Part shown: one piece after another, positions 1 to 6,126 of the stretch
How positions within the stretch are numbered: the first letter of the stretch is position 1
Layout of the letters: the number at the start of each line of letters is the position of its first letter
Source of the DNA: Bacillota bacterium
Lineage (GTDB): Bacteria; Bacillota; UBA4882; UBA8346
Length of the DNA: 9,671 nt
Assembly (NCBI GenBank): GCA_003501335.1
Contig: DNPQ01000015.1
Span: 1 to 9,671 of the forward strand
Direction of reading: 5' to 3'
Notes under the pieces: generated by a model
Databases searched by the model: none
The model's input: the letters and a program-made list of their open reading frames with translations, nothing else
What the model was told of the DNA's origin: nothing
Position numbers and translations under genes: made by a program

Positions 1-25
1 ACCTGCAAAATGATTTGGAGGATTG

Positions 26-40
26 GCAAAATGGTTTTGC
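26..40. repeat. Short inverted repeat GCAAAA-TGG-TTTTGC
   Basis: Two perfect 6-base arms separated by 3 bases lie about 85 bases upstream of the outer-membrane protein gene. A related sequence, ACCTGCA, occurs on both sides (1-7 and 43-49). The arrangement could be an operator, but no matching promoter was found beside it and the arms are AT-rich, so chance is possible. Confidence 0.3.
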
Positions 41-123
41 AAACCTGCACAATCGTTCGGAAAATTTTAATGGCAAGCAAGGTTATTGTCAACAAAAAAA
101 TTTTATGTCAGGAGATTAGCATC

Positions 124-1251
124 ATGAGAAAAACATTAACCGCAATCCTCACTGCCTTTTTGATTGCATTTGCCGCTTCCATCAGCTTGGGGGCTTCCCT
201 CGGACAGGGAGCTCGCGCCATTGGTATGGGCGGTGCTTATACAGCGGTGGCCGATGATAATTATGCGCCGTACTGGAACCCGGCCGGGATGACCCAAATC
301 AAACACTTCGGCCTGACCTTGGGCGTTGGGGCCCAGGGCGATTTGGATAAAATGAAAAATGTCAAGGATGCGCTCGACGATAATATCATGCCGGCCCAAG
401 ATGATTTAAATCAAAGCGTCCAATTGGCAACCTTATTGGGATTTACGACCAAGCATTTTGGAATCAATGATTATCTCGATTTCGATCTGACCACTAAAAT
501 GGACGACCAGAACACCAATATCAATACAACTGCGGTTGATTATGGATTAGTCACCGTGGCATTTCACATTACAGAAGGATTGGCGTTCGGCATTAACCTT
601 AAAGCGGTTGCTGCCGGATGTGCTGAAGTTAACAGTCCAACGATACCGGATACATCAAATTATTCAAAGACAAATCCCACTCAATGGATTCAAGAAATTA
701 GTGATTTTAATTCTACTGGCGCAATAGTCTCTTATAATTCCGGTACAGGCACGGCTTGTGATATTGGGATTTTGTACCAGCTAACTTCAAAGGTCAATAT
801 TGGTTTTACAGCCCGTAATGCATTTTATCAGATTGACCCGGATGAGGGAACTGAATCCATCTATAAAGTACAACTGGATACAACCGATTCCGGTTATGCG
901 CTGGGGTATTATAAATCTTCATCGACTACAAAAAATTTAGCTGTGGAAATTCCCCAGTCTTACATTTTAGGACTTGCCTATCATCCTTTCAAAAGTACAT
1001 TATTGTCACTGGATGTGGAGAATATTACGAATACCAGTAACGATCAAACCCGGATTCATTTTGGACTGGAACAGACTGCCTTATGGAATACGATTGCGAT
1101 CCGCTTGGGATGTTTTACTACGAAAGATGAGCCTATTAGTTATACTGCCGGGTTTGGTCTGCGGTTGTTGTGGATTTTCAATACCAATGTTGCAGTTGTG
1201 AAAAGTGAAAATAATAATGCCGCTATTATAACCGAAGAGATCAGCTTTTAA
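124..1251 (+). CDS. PorV/TraF/UPF0164-like outer-membrane beta-barrel protein
   Basis: Probable outer-membrane beta-barrel protein of 375 residues; its exact role is unknown. The frame is open further upstream, but ATG 124 is chosen because AGGAG (110-114) lies 9 bases before it and it begins a clear signal peptide (MRKTLTAIL, then a hydrophobic stretch to about residue 24). After cleavage comes GARAIGMGGAYTAVADD (29-45) followed by PYWNPAGM (49-56), the N-terminal hallmark of the PorV/PorQ, TraF and UPF0164 barrel proteins. Later segments match the same pattern: GTGTACDIGILYQL (207-220), LGLAYHPFKSTLLSLDVEN (282-300) and YTAGFGLRL (340-348). The last residue is Phe, as in the C-terminal strand signal of many barrel proteins. 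Family assignment is from recognised motifs; localisation is inferred. The transported or bound substrate cannot be told. It implies a diderm envelope. It appears monocistronic, with 132 bases before the next gene. Confidence 0.8.
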   Translation: MRKTLTAILTAFLIAFAASISLGASLGQGARAIGMGGAYTAVADDNYAPYWNPAGMTQIKHFGLTLGVGAQGDLDKMKNVKDALDDNIMPAQDDLNQSVQLATLLGFTTKHFGINDYLDFDLTTKMDDQNTNINTTAVDYGLVTVAFHITEGLAFGINLKAVAAGCAEVNSPTIPDTSNYSKTNPTQWIQEISDFNSTGAIVSYNSGTGTACDIGILYQLTSKVNIGFTARNAFYQIDPDEGTESIYKVQLDTTDSGYALGYYKSSSTTKNLAVEIPQSYILGLAYHPFKSTLLSLDVENITNTSNDQTRIHFGLEQTALWNTIAIRLGCFTTKDEPISYTAGFGLRLLWIFNTNVAVVKSENNNAAIITEEISF

Positions 1252-1383
1252 TCCGGCCTAACTTAAAATAGGTTTTCTGAAAGAAGGATTTTTCAATACG
1301 GAAAGATAAGCATATAAAGTCAAGCTAACTTGGCGAAATGATGTTTGATATTTTCGTTTGAGAGGCATTGAGGGGAGAGTCTT

Positions 1384-2697
1384 ATGCAAGTTTGGTCACA
1401 GCATATGTTGATTTTTTTGGCCCATTACGGGGTAATCGGCTTATTTACCTTGTCTTTTGTCGAGGCTTCTTTCTTCCCCTTGCCTCCTTATGTGTTGCTC
1501 ATTCCGATGACTTTAGCCGCTCCCCAATTGGGGCCTTTCTATGCCTTGGTGGGCACCACCGGTTCGATACTGGGAGGTGTATTTGGATATGTGATCGGCT
1601 TCCGGGTCGGACGGCCTATTTTGACCCATCTATTCAAAAATCGCTCCAGTAAAATGGAGTCTTTATTTTTGCGGTATGGTGGTTGGGGTATTGCTATCGG
1701 AGGACTCACCCCGATTCCTTATAAGATATTTGCGATTATGGCCGGAGTTTTTCAAATGCCGGTATTTACCTTTATCACAACATCGGCGATTGCCAGAAGC
1801 ATTCATTTTTTTAGCGGCGTTTTATTGCTGATGTTTTACGGGCCCAAAGTCGTCGGCTATTTGCATCATTCCTTCAGCCTGCATACGTTCATTATCGTTG
1901 GAATTATTGTTTTGATAGTATTGATATGTTGGCATACCAAACTGGTACAACAACATTTGATTCCATTATTAATTCATTTGAGGGTGGTTTGGCAGCAGGG
2001 AGCGGCTAAGGTCGATACCACAACCGAAACGCTAAGTCATTTCAGCTGGTTTCTCATTGCTGGTGCAACTTTAATTATATTTAGCATCGGCTTTTTCGTG
2101 AAACTGGCCCATGAATTGCTTCAAAATGAATTGGGCTTTTTCGATCAGAGGGTTAGCGCTGTGATCTTGTCTTGGAGAACCTCATGGCTCACGCCGATCA
2201 TGAAAGGCTTTACCAACCTGGGATCAAGTCCGGTAATTATCTTGATTATTGTATTGGTAACTATTTTCGGTATTCTGTACCGGCGCTTTCTGATTGATGG
2301 TATTGTATTGGATATCTGTGTCGGCGGCGGAGTGGGATTAACCGAGATTTTAAAAGCTGCTTTTGAAAGGGCCCGGCCACCCTTGCCTTGGCTGGGAATA
2401 GCCAGTGGTTATAGTTTTCCAAGTGGGCATGCATTACTTACCATGACTGTATATGGATTTTTGGCATATTTAGCAGTTCGCTACAAAGAAAACTTTCATT
2501 ATAGTGTGCCGTTAGCCTTTCTATTAATATTATCCGCTTTGGGAGTCGGCCTTAGCCGGGTATATTTGGGAGTCCATTATCCCAGTGATGTTGTTGCCGG
2601 ATGGGCGATTGCAGCGGCTTGGGTAAGTACTTGTATTGCCGGAAGAGAAATCTTATGGAAGGCAGAATTGGAACAAAGAAAACTGGTAAAGAAATGA
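1384..2697 (+). CDS. DedA/VTT-domain and PAP2 phosphatase fusion membrane protein
   Basis: Integral membrane protein of 437 residues with two fused parts. Residues about 8-180 resemble a DedA/VTT (YqaA-like) domain: an N-terminal hydrophobic re-entrant segment carrying E27 in SFVEASFFPLPPY, a GGVFGYVIGFRVGRP segment (64-78), and GGLTPIPYKIFAIMAGV (106-122). Residues about 220-425 form a PAP2 (type 2 phosphatidic acid phosphatase) domain with all three signature motifs: K324-x6-R331-P332, S344-x-P346-S347-G348-H349, and S391-R392-x5-H398-x3-D402. The start has AGGGGAG (1371-1377) 6 bases upstream. Known: DedA members such as UptA move undecaprenyl phosphate across the membrane, and PAP2 enzymes of the BcrC/PgpB type dephosphorylate undecaprenyl pyrophosphate. 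Inference: the fusion couples dephosphorylation and flipping in lipid-carrier recycling. A different prenyl or phospholipid substrate is possible. Confidence 0.9.
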   Translation: MQVWSQHMLIFLAHYGVIGLFTLSFVEASFFPLPPYVLLIPMTLAAPQLGPFYALVGTTGSILGGVFGYVIGFRVGRPILTHLFKNRSSKMESLFLRYGGWGIAIGGLTPIPYKIFAIMAGVFQMPVFTFITTSAIARSIHFFSGVLLLMFYGPKVVGYLHHSFSLHTFIIVGIIVLIVLICWHTKLVQQHLIPLLIHLRVVWQQGAAKVDTTTETLSHFSWFLIAGATLIIFSIGFFVKLAHELLQNELGFFDQRVSAVILSWRTSWLTPIMKGFTNLGSSPVIILIIVLVTIFGILYRRFLIDGIVLDICVGGGVGLTEILKAAFERARPPLPWLGIASGYSFPSGHALLTMTVYGFLAYLAVRYKENFHYSVPLAFLLILSALGVGLSRVYLGVHYPSDVVAGWAIAAAWVSTCIAGREILWKAELEQRKLVKK

Positions 2698-2741
2698 AAG
2701 TCTTAAGTTGGCCGGGATATGGGGAATTACGGATGAGGTAT

Positions 2742-2765
2742 AATGTTGGCTGAAAACATTTTTTT
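2742..2765 (+). terminator. Weak possible terminator after the DedA-PAP2 gene
   Basis: AATGTT (2742-2747) pairs with AACATT (2755-2760) across a 7-base loop, and a run of seven T (2759-2765) overlaps and follows the arm. The stem is AT-rich and short, so the thermodynamic case is weak. It sits 45 bases past the stop codon of the upstream gene. Confidence 0.3.
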
Positions 2766-2774
2766 AATTACGTT

Positions 2775-2936
2775 TTATTTTTTGGTTTCAGGGGGCCTAG
2801 GGATTTTGATAGGATTGGGTGTTGAGTCTTCATCTCCATTGCTCAACCAAAATCGAAGCCCATTAACGATTTGCTCGGGAGTTAATTTTTCAAACTGTTT
2901 TAATTGTTTGCTGCTTTCTTCATCTTTAGTCGCCAT
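2775..2936 (-). CDS. Small hydrophilic protein, doubtful
   Basis: Possible 53-residue protein read on the minus strand in the gap between two plus-strand genes. ATG 2936 is preferred because GGTGA lies 5 bases before it; the frame is also open to a TTG at 2963 without a ribosome binding site. The product starts MATKDEESSKQLKQFEKL and ends with a proline- and lysine-rich tail (IKIPRPPETKK). The charged composition looks more like a real soluble protein than the overlapping plus-strand frame, which is serine- and leucine-rich as expected of an antisense shadow. No family is recognised. The segment SSKQ followed by L-x-QF-x-x-L loosely resembles a stretch of the 8489-8758 product. No good promoter was found. 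Confidence 0.33.
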   Translation of the reverse strand: MATKDEESSKQLKQFEKLTPEQIVNGLRFWLSNGDEDSTPNPIKIPRPPETKK

Positions 2937-3085
2937 CAATTTCACCACATATACCATTTTCAAAATGAATTATTAACCAATATTTTATTCAACTTCTTCT
3001 CTAAAAATCCTGCCAATAAATTGTTAATAAAAAAGATCAAGCAATTTACTTTGGAAGAAAATGTATTTCAGGTTTAAGTAAGTTA

Positions 3086-3117
3086 TTTACGTTTCAAGGT
3101 AAAATTTATGATATATT
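3086..3117 (+). promoter_or_regulatory. Candidate extended -10 promoter for the PKD-protein gene
   Basis: TATATT (3112-3117) is preceded by TG-A (3109-3111), giving an extended -10 element. The best -35 match, TTTACG (3086-3091), is 20 bases away, which is too far for a strong promoter, so the extended -10 would have to carry it. Predicted transcription would begin near 3124, leaving a leader of about 20 bases that contains the ribosome binding site. Confidence 0.4.
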
Positions 3118-3142
3118 ATAAAATGATAAGGAGGTAAGTAAA

Positions 3143-5113
3143 TTGCGGAAATATTACTTTATTTTGCTATGCGCTTTCGTATTTGTTTTTGCCAGCGTTG
3201 TAAACGGTATTGGCATCAGTAGTGATGCCAATACTATACCTATTAATCGCTTTCTTCAAGTCCAGGTGAGTAAGGCCAATCAAAAACAGTCGGTTATTGT
3301 TCCTGTCAATCCTGTGGACTTTGATACCACCCTGGAGTGGAATGTTAAGATCGACAAGAAAAATTTGGCCAGTGAAAAAGATCCGGCTTATTTTGTAATT
3401 GAGACCATGGAGACACCGGCCAAAAAAATCGAATATAAAACTGTCTCCGGGTCTGGAAAACTGGTTATCCCCAAGGGAACCCAATATAAAATGACTTTAT
3501 ATGCCGGTGAATATTCACTTTTAGTAACCAGGGATGGCGCTACGGTTCAAGCCGGTCTGAAATATATGGAAGCCCAAGTTCAATATTCTCTGGGAGATCA
3601 ACCGTATCAGATTAATTTTAAAGTCGCCGGACCGGCGGGGCTTTCGAACTGGAGCTGGCAATGGAGCAGCAATAATTCGAGCAGCGGAGATAAAGTATCC
3701 CATCAATTCAGTGATGCCGGAAACGCTGCCATTGTTATCGAAGGCAAAGGAAAGCTGGCAAACGGCGATACTTCTCAAAAGTTTTATTGTAATATAGAGG
3801 TTCCGCCTTTGATCCGGATGGATCCGAAGGTTGATCCCCTTAGAGGTCCGGTGGAGCTTAATCTAGCAGCAAAAGTCAATGCCGTCGTAAATTATGGTCA
3901 AAAGGCCACCTATACCTGGAATTTCGGTGATGGGAATGAAACCTCCGGATCAGAGGTTAACGGCACTATAGCCACTCCCGGACAATATCAAGTATTGTTA
4001 ACCGCTAAGGTTGGAGATTACACTTTTCAACGAAACTGGCAGGTTGTGGCGGAGCCAATGAGTATTACGCCCAATGCAGAGTTGAGTTCGCTGAGCGGTT
4101 CAATACCCTTTGATGTAACCGGTACGGTTAATCCTACGATTTATGGCGGACCTACCCAACTTAAATTTAGTTGGGAGGTTGGTAAAGAAACCATTGAAGG
4201 GAAGGACTTTACATATCATTTTAAAGAACCCGGCGACTATCAAGTGGTCTTAAAAACCGTTGATAAGCTTCATCCGGGACTTCTGATTCCAGAGCAGATT
4301 TTTGTGGTCAAAGCTTTGGCGCCCCAGCTGACCATGAAGCCAACCGTATCCATTGAAAAGGGTATTATTCCCCTGAAGGCTGATTTTGATCCAGTACTGA
4401 AGGTCGTGGGTTCACCCGTTGAATTACTTTACCGTTGGGATTTCGGTGATGGAGAAATCAGTAATCAAGAAAAACCGGCCCATGTTTTTCAAAAACCCGG
4501 ACTTTATAATGTTCAATTGACAGTTAGTGATCGTTTGCATCCGGGTAATATGATAGCAACTTCATTAAAAATAGAGGCCCTGCCTCCCGAAATGACAGTA
4601 ACATTAAAATCAAATACCAGTAAGGGATTGGCTCCATTGACTGTTAAATTTAACGGGCAAGTGGCTGTAGCCGGATCACCGTGCGACCCTCAATATTTGT
4701 GGGATTTCGGTGATGGAGAGACTAGCGTTGAACAAAACCCGGTCCATATCTTCCGGCAAGACGGCAAATATACTGTTACTTTGGAAGCTAAAGATTGGTT
4801 GCATCCCGCCAGTTCTGCCAAAGTTACTACTGTGATTGAGGTTAGAATGCCTAAAATTCGTCTTAGCGCCACTTTAACGCCATTATCAGGCGGAACTCCT
4901 TTGACGGTTAATGGTCACGCCGTAGCCACCCAAGAAGGCAATGGAAATACCCCAATGAAATATTATTGGGATTTTGGCGATGGAAGTATTGTGGAAGGGC
5001 CCGATCAAAAACATAGTTTTACTTTATCGGGAACGTATAATGTATTGGTTTTTGTCGAAGACCCGAACCTTGGAAATACTGAACGGAAGACATTTAAAGT
5101 GGTTGTAAAATAG
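3143..5113 (+). CDS. Secreted PKD-domain repeat protein
   Basis: Exported protein of 656 residues built mostly of PKD (polycystic kidney disease) beta-sandwich repeats. The start is TTG 3143, supported by a near-perfect AAGGAGGT (3128-3135) 7 bases upstream and by the signal peptide it opens (MRKYYFILL, hydrophobic to about residue 20). Residues about 30-140 are a separate N-terminal domain that I do not recognise. Repeats follow at roughly 143-221 (degenerate), 222-304 (WNFGDG at 259-264), 305-392 (degenerate, FSWEVG), 393-482 (WDFGDG 432-437), 483-570 (WDFGDG 520-525) and 571-656 (WDFGDG 609-614). Three repeats carry an extra D-x-LHP motif. No lipobox, LPXTG, C-terminal helix, catalytic or dockerin domain is visible, so it probably works as a periplasmic or surface adhesion or scaffold protein. 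Function is inferred from domain type only. Confidence 0.9.
   Translation: MRKYYFILLCAFVFVFASVVNGIGISSDANTIPINRFLQVQVSKANQKQSVIVPVNPVDFDTTLEWNVKIDKKNLASEKDPAYFVIETMETPAKKIEYKTVSGSGKLVIPKGTQYKMTLYAGEYSLLVTRDGATVQAGLKYMEAQVQYSLGDQPYQINFKVAGPAGLSNWSWQWSSNNSSSGDKVSHQFSDAGNAAIVIEGKGKLANGDTSQKFYCNIEVPPLIRMDPKVDPLRGPVELNLAAKVNAVVNYGQKATYTWNFGDGNETSGSEVNGTIATPGQYQVLLTAKVGDYTFQRNWQVVAEPMSITPNAELSSLSGSIPFDVTGTVNPTIYGGPTQLKFSWEVGKETIEGKDFTYHFKEPGDYQVVLKTVDKLHPGLLIPEQIFVVKALAPQLTMKPTVSIEKGIIPLKADFDPVLKVVGSPVELLYRWDFGDGEISNQEKPAHVFQKPGLYNVQLTVSDRLHPGNMIATSLKIEALPPEMTVTLKSNTSKGLAPLTVKFNGQVAVAGSPCDPQYLWDFGDGETSVEQNPVHIFRQDGKYTVTLEAKDWLHPASSAKVTTVIEVRMPKIRLSATLTPLSGGTPLTVNGHAVATQEGNGNTPMKYYWDFGDGSIVEGPDQKHSFTLSGTYNVLVFVEDPNLGNTERKTFKVVVK
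3207..3234. repeat. Perfect 12-bp inverted repeat inside the PKD gene start
   Basis: GTATTGGCATCA (3207-3218) and TGATGCCAATAC (3223-3234) are perfect reverse complements around the 4-base loop GTAG. The stem starts 64 bases behind the TTG start codon, at the end of the signal-peptide region, and encodes part of GIGISSDANTI. In RNA it would be a stable stem-loop; in DNA it could be a palindromic operator. No T run follows, so it is not an intrinsic terminator. Confidence 0.75.
4436..4719 (+). repeat. Direct DNA repeat within adjacent PKD repeats
   Basis: The same 20 bases, coding W-DFGDGE, occur at 4436-4455 and 4700-4719, exactly 264 bases (88 residues) apart. A looser copy at about 4967 encodes the last WDFGDG. 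The conservation at DNA level suggests fairly recent internal duplication of the repeat unit, or strong constraint on the motif. Confidence 0.7.
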
Positions 5114-5129
5114 TCTGGAGGGATAAGTT

Positions 5130-5159
5130 CCTTTGAATGGGGCTATTCCAAGGGTTTTT
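5130..5159 (+). terminator. Intrinsic terminator of the PKD-protein gene
   Basis: CCTTTGAAT (5130-5138) pairs with ATTCCAAGG (5145-5153) with one internal mismatch and a 6-base GGGGCT loop, followed by G and five T (5155-5159). It lies 16 bases after the TAG stop at 5113 and fits a rho-independent terminator. Confidence 0.65.
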
Positions 5160-5163
5160 GAAA

Positions 5164-5220
5164 TATCGAAATTGTAAGGGATTTTTCCAAGCATTTCGAT
5201 AGATCCAAAGCCGATTGGAT
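5164..5220. repeat. Two inverted repeats upstream of the deoR-type gene
   Basis: TATCGAAAT (5164-5172) and ATTTCGATA (5193-5201) form a perfect 9-base inverted repeat around 20 bases. Two bases further on, ATCCAA (5203-5208) and TTGGAT (5215-5220) form a second, perfect 6-base one around AGCCGA. The TTTCG/CGAAA core recalls operators reported for several DeoR-family regulators, so the first could be an autoregulatory site for the adjacent regulator. That link is inference. Alternatively the repeats are RNA hairpins in a read-through transcript. Confidence 0.45.
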
Positions 5221-5277
5221 AGCTCCATTTTTGATTCGTTACGAAATATCTTTTTTGACGTTCTAAAAACAAATTAA

Positions 5278-5306
5278 TTGACAGCAAATAAAAGTAAACG
5301 TAAAAT
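5278..5306 (+). promoter_or_regulatory. Sigma-70-type promoter of the deoR-galK-galE operon
   Basis: TTGACA (5278-5283) and TAAAAT (5301-5306) are separated by exactly 17 bases, matching the housekeeping consensus at 11 of 12 positions. Transcription would start near 5312-5314, only about 11 bases before the chosen GTG start at 5324, so the message would begin inside or at the edge of the ribosome binding site. Confidence 0.7.
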
Positions 5307-5323
5307 GGAAGTGGGTGATAAGG

Positions 5324-6085
5324 GTGTTCCCTGAAGAACGACATACAGTTATATTAAATATTTTAAATGAATCAGGCCGTTGCCGCGTCATTGATTTGGC
5401 TCGGAAACTGGCTGTTTCTGAAGTGACGGTCCGACAAGATTTGGATGTCTTGGAAAAACAAGGTTTGCTCAACCGTACCCACGGCGGGGCGATTTTGGTT
5501 GGTAAAAGAGGATTTGAGCGATCTTTCCATATTGAAGAAACTGCTTTTCAGGATGAAAAAGCCCGGATTGGCCGGGAAGCTGCTACATTGATTTCCGATG
5601 GCGAAACTGTTATTTTGGATGTAGGAACCACCGTTACCGAAGTCGCCCGAAATCTTCAAATACGAAAAGGTTTAACTGTAGTCACCAATGCCCTGAATAT
5701 TGCCATGTTACTGGAAGAGGCGCCGGAGGTTACTGTTTTGGTTACCGGTGGTACTTTACGGGCCAAACAACATTCATTGGTAAACCCTTTCGGCCAGTTC
5801 GTGTTGGACCGCGTTCAAGTCGATGTCGCTTTTATCGGAGTCAACGGGATCGAGGCCGAGCATGGCGTAACCAATGTTAATATGGCTGAGGCCGAAATGA
5901 AATCCCTTTTTCTGAAAGCGGCCCGTCGCCGGATATTGGTGGCGGACTCCAGCAAAATAGGAAACGTTGCCTTAGCTAAAGTTGCAGGTTTACAAGATAT
6001 CGATTTGTTGATCACGGATGAACAGGCTGATCCCGAAGAAGTAGCTCGCCTGAAAGACAAAGGTCTGGAGATTAAGCTGGTTTGA
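5324..6085 (+). CDS. DeoR-family transcriptional regulator
   Basis: Sugar-responsive DNA-binding repressor of 253 residues, the normal size for the DeoR/GlpR family. The N-terminal winged helix-turn-helix covers about residues 3-57 (EERHTVILNIL, recognition helix VSEVTVRQDLDVLEKQG at 31-47, then RTHGGAI at 51-57). The C-terminal sensor domain, of the phosphosugar-isomerase-like fold, shows DEKARIG (77-83), DVGTT (99-103), TN (121-122), VTGG (140-143), GVNG (172-175) and ADSSK (207-211). GTG 5324 is preferred over GTG 5315 because family members start M-x-x-EER and AAGTGGGTGAT (5309-5319), complementary to the 16S tail at 9 of 11 positions, is then well placed. It is the first gene of the operon with galK (41-base gap), so it most likely controls galK-galE and itself. 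The effector is probably a galactose-derived sugar phosphate, which is inference. Confidence 0.93.
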   Translation: MFPEERHTVILNILNESGRCRVIDLARKLAVSEVTVRQDLDVLEKQGLLNRTHGGAILVGKRGFERSFHIEETAFQDEKARIGREAATLISDGETVILDVGTTVTEVARNLQIRKGLTVVTNALNIAMLLEEAPEVTVLVTGGTLRAKQHSLVNPFGQFVLDRVQVDVAFIGVNGIEAEHGVTNVNMAEAEMKSLFLKAARRRILVADSSKIGNVALAKVAGLQDIDLLITDEQADPEEVARLKDKGLEIKLV

Positions 6086-6126
6086 GGATTGAATGCCGTG
6101 AAATCGTCAAGAAGGAGTGTTGATAC

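Noticed and set aside
10..123. Upstream extension of the first coding frame, adding 38 residues
   Set aside because: It would bury the signal peptide and ignore the ribosome binding site at 110-114; the upstream part is low-quality sequence for a protein.
2743..2976. Plus-strand frame of 77 codons after the DedA-PAP2 gene
   Set aside because: Its start lies inside a possible terminator hairpin, and its serine/leucine-rich composition is typical of the antisense of a lysine/glutamate-rich frame.
3124..3138. A 4-codon frame (ATG ATA AGG AGG TAA) overlapping the PKD-gene ribosome binding site
   Set aside because: It is too short and has no ribosome binding site of its own; it is an accident of the AAGGAGG sequence.
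5024..5344. Minus-strand frame of 106 codons
   Set aside because: It overlaps the ends of two well-supported genes and the whole intergenic regulatory region, and has no recognisable domain.
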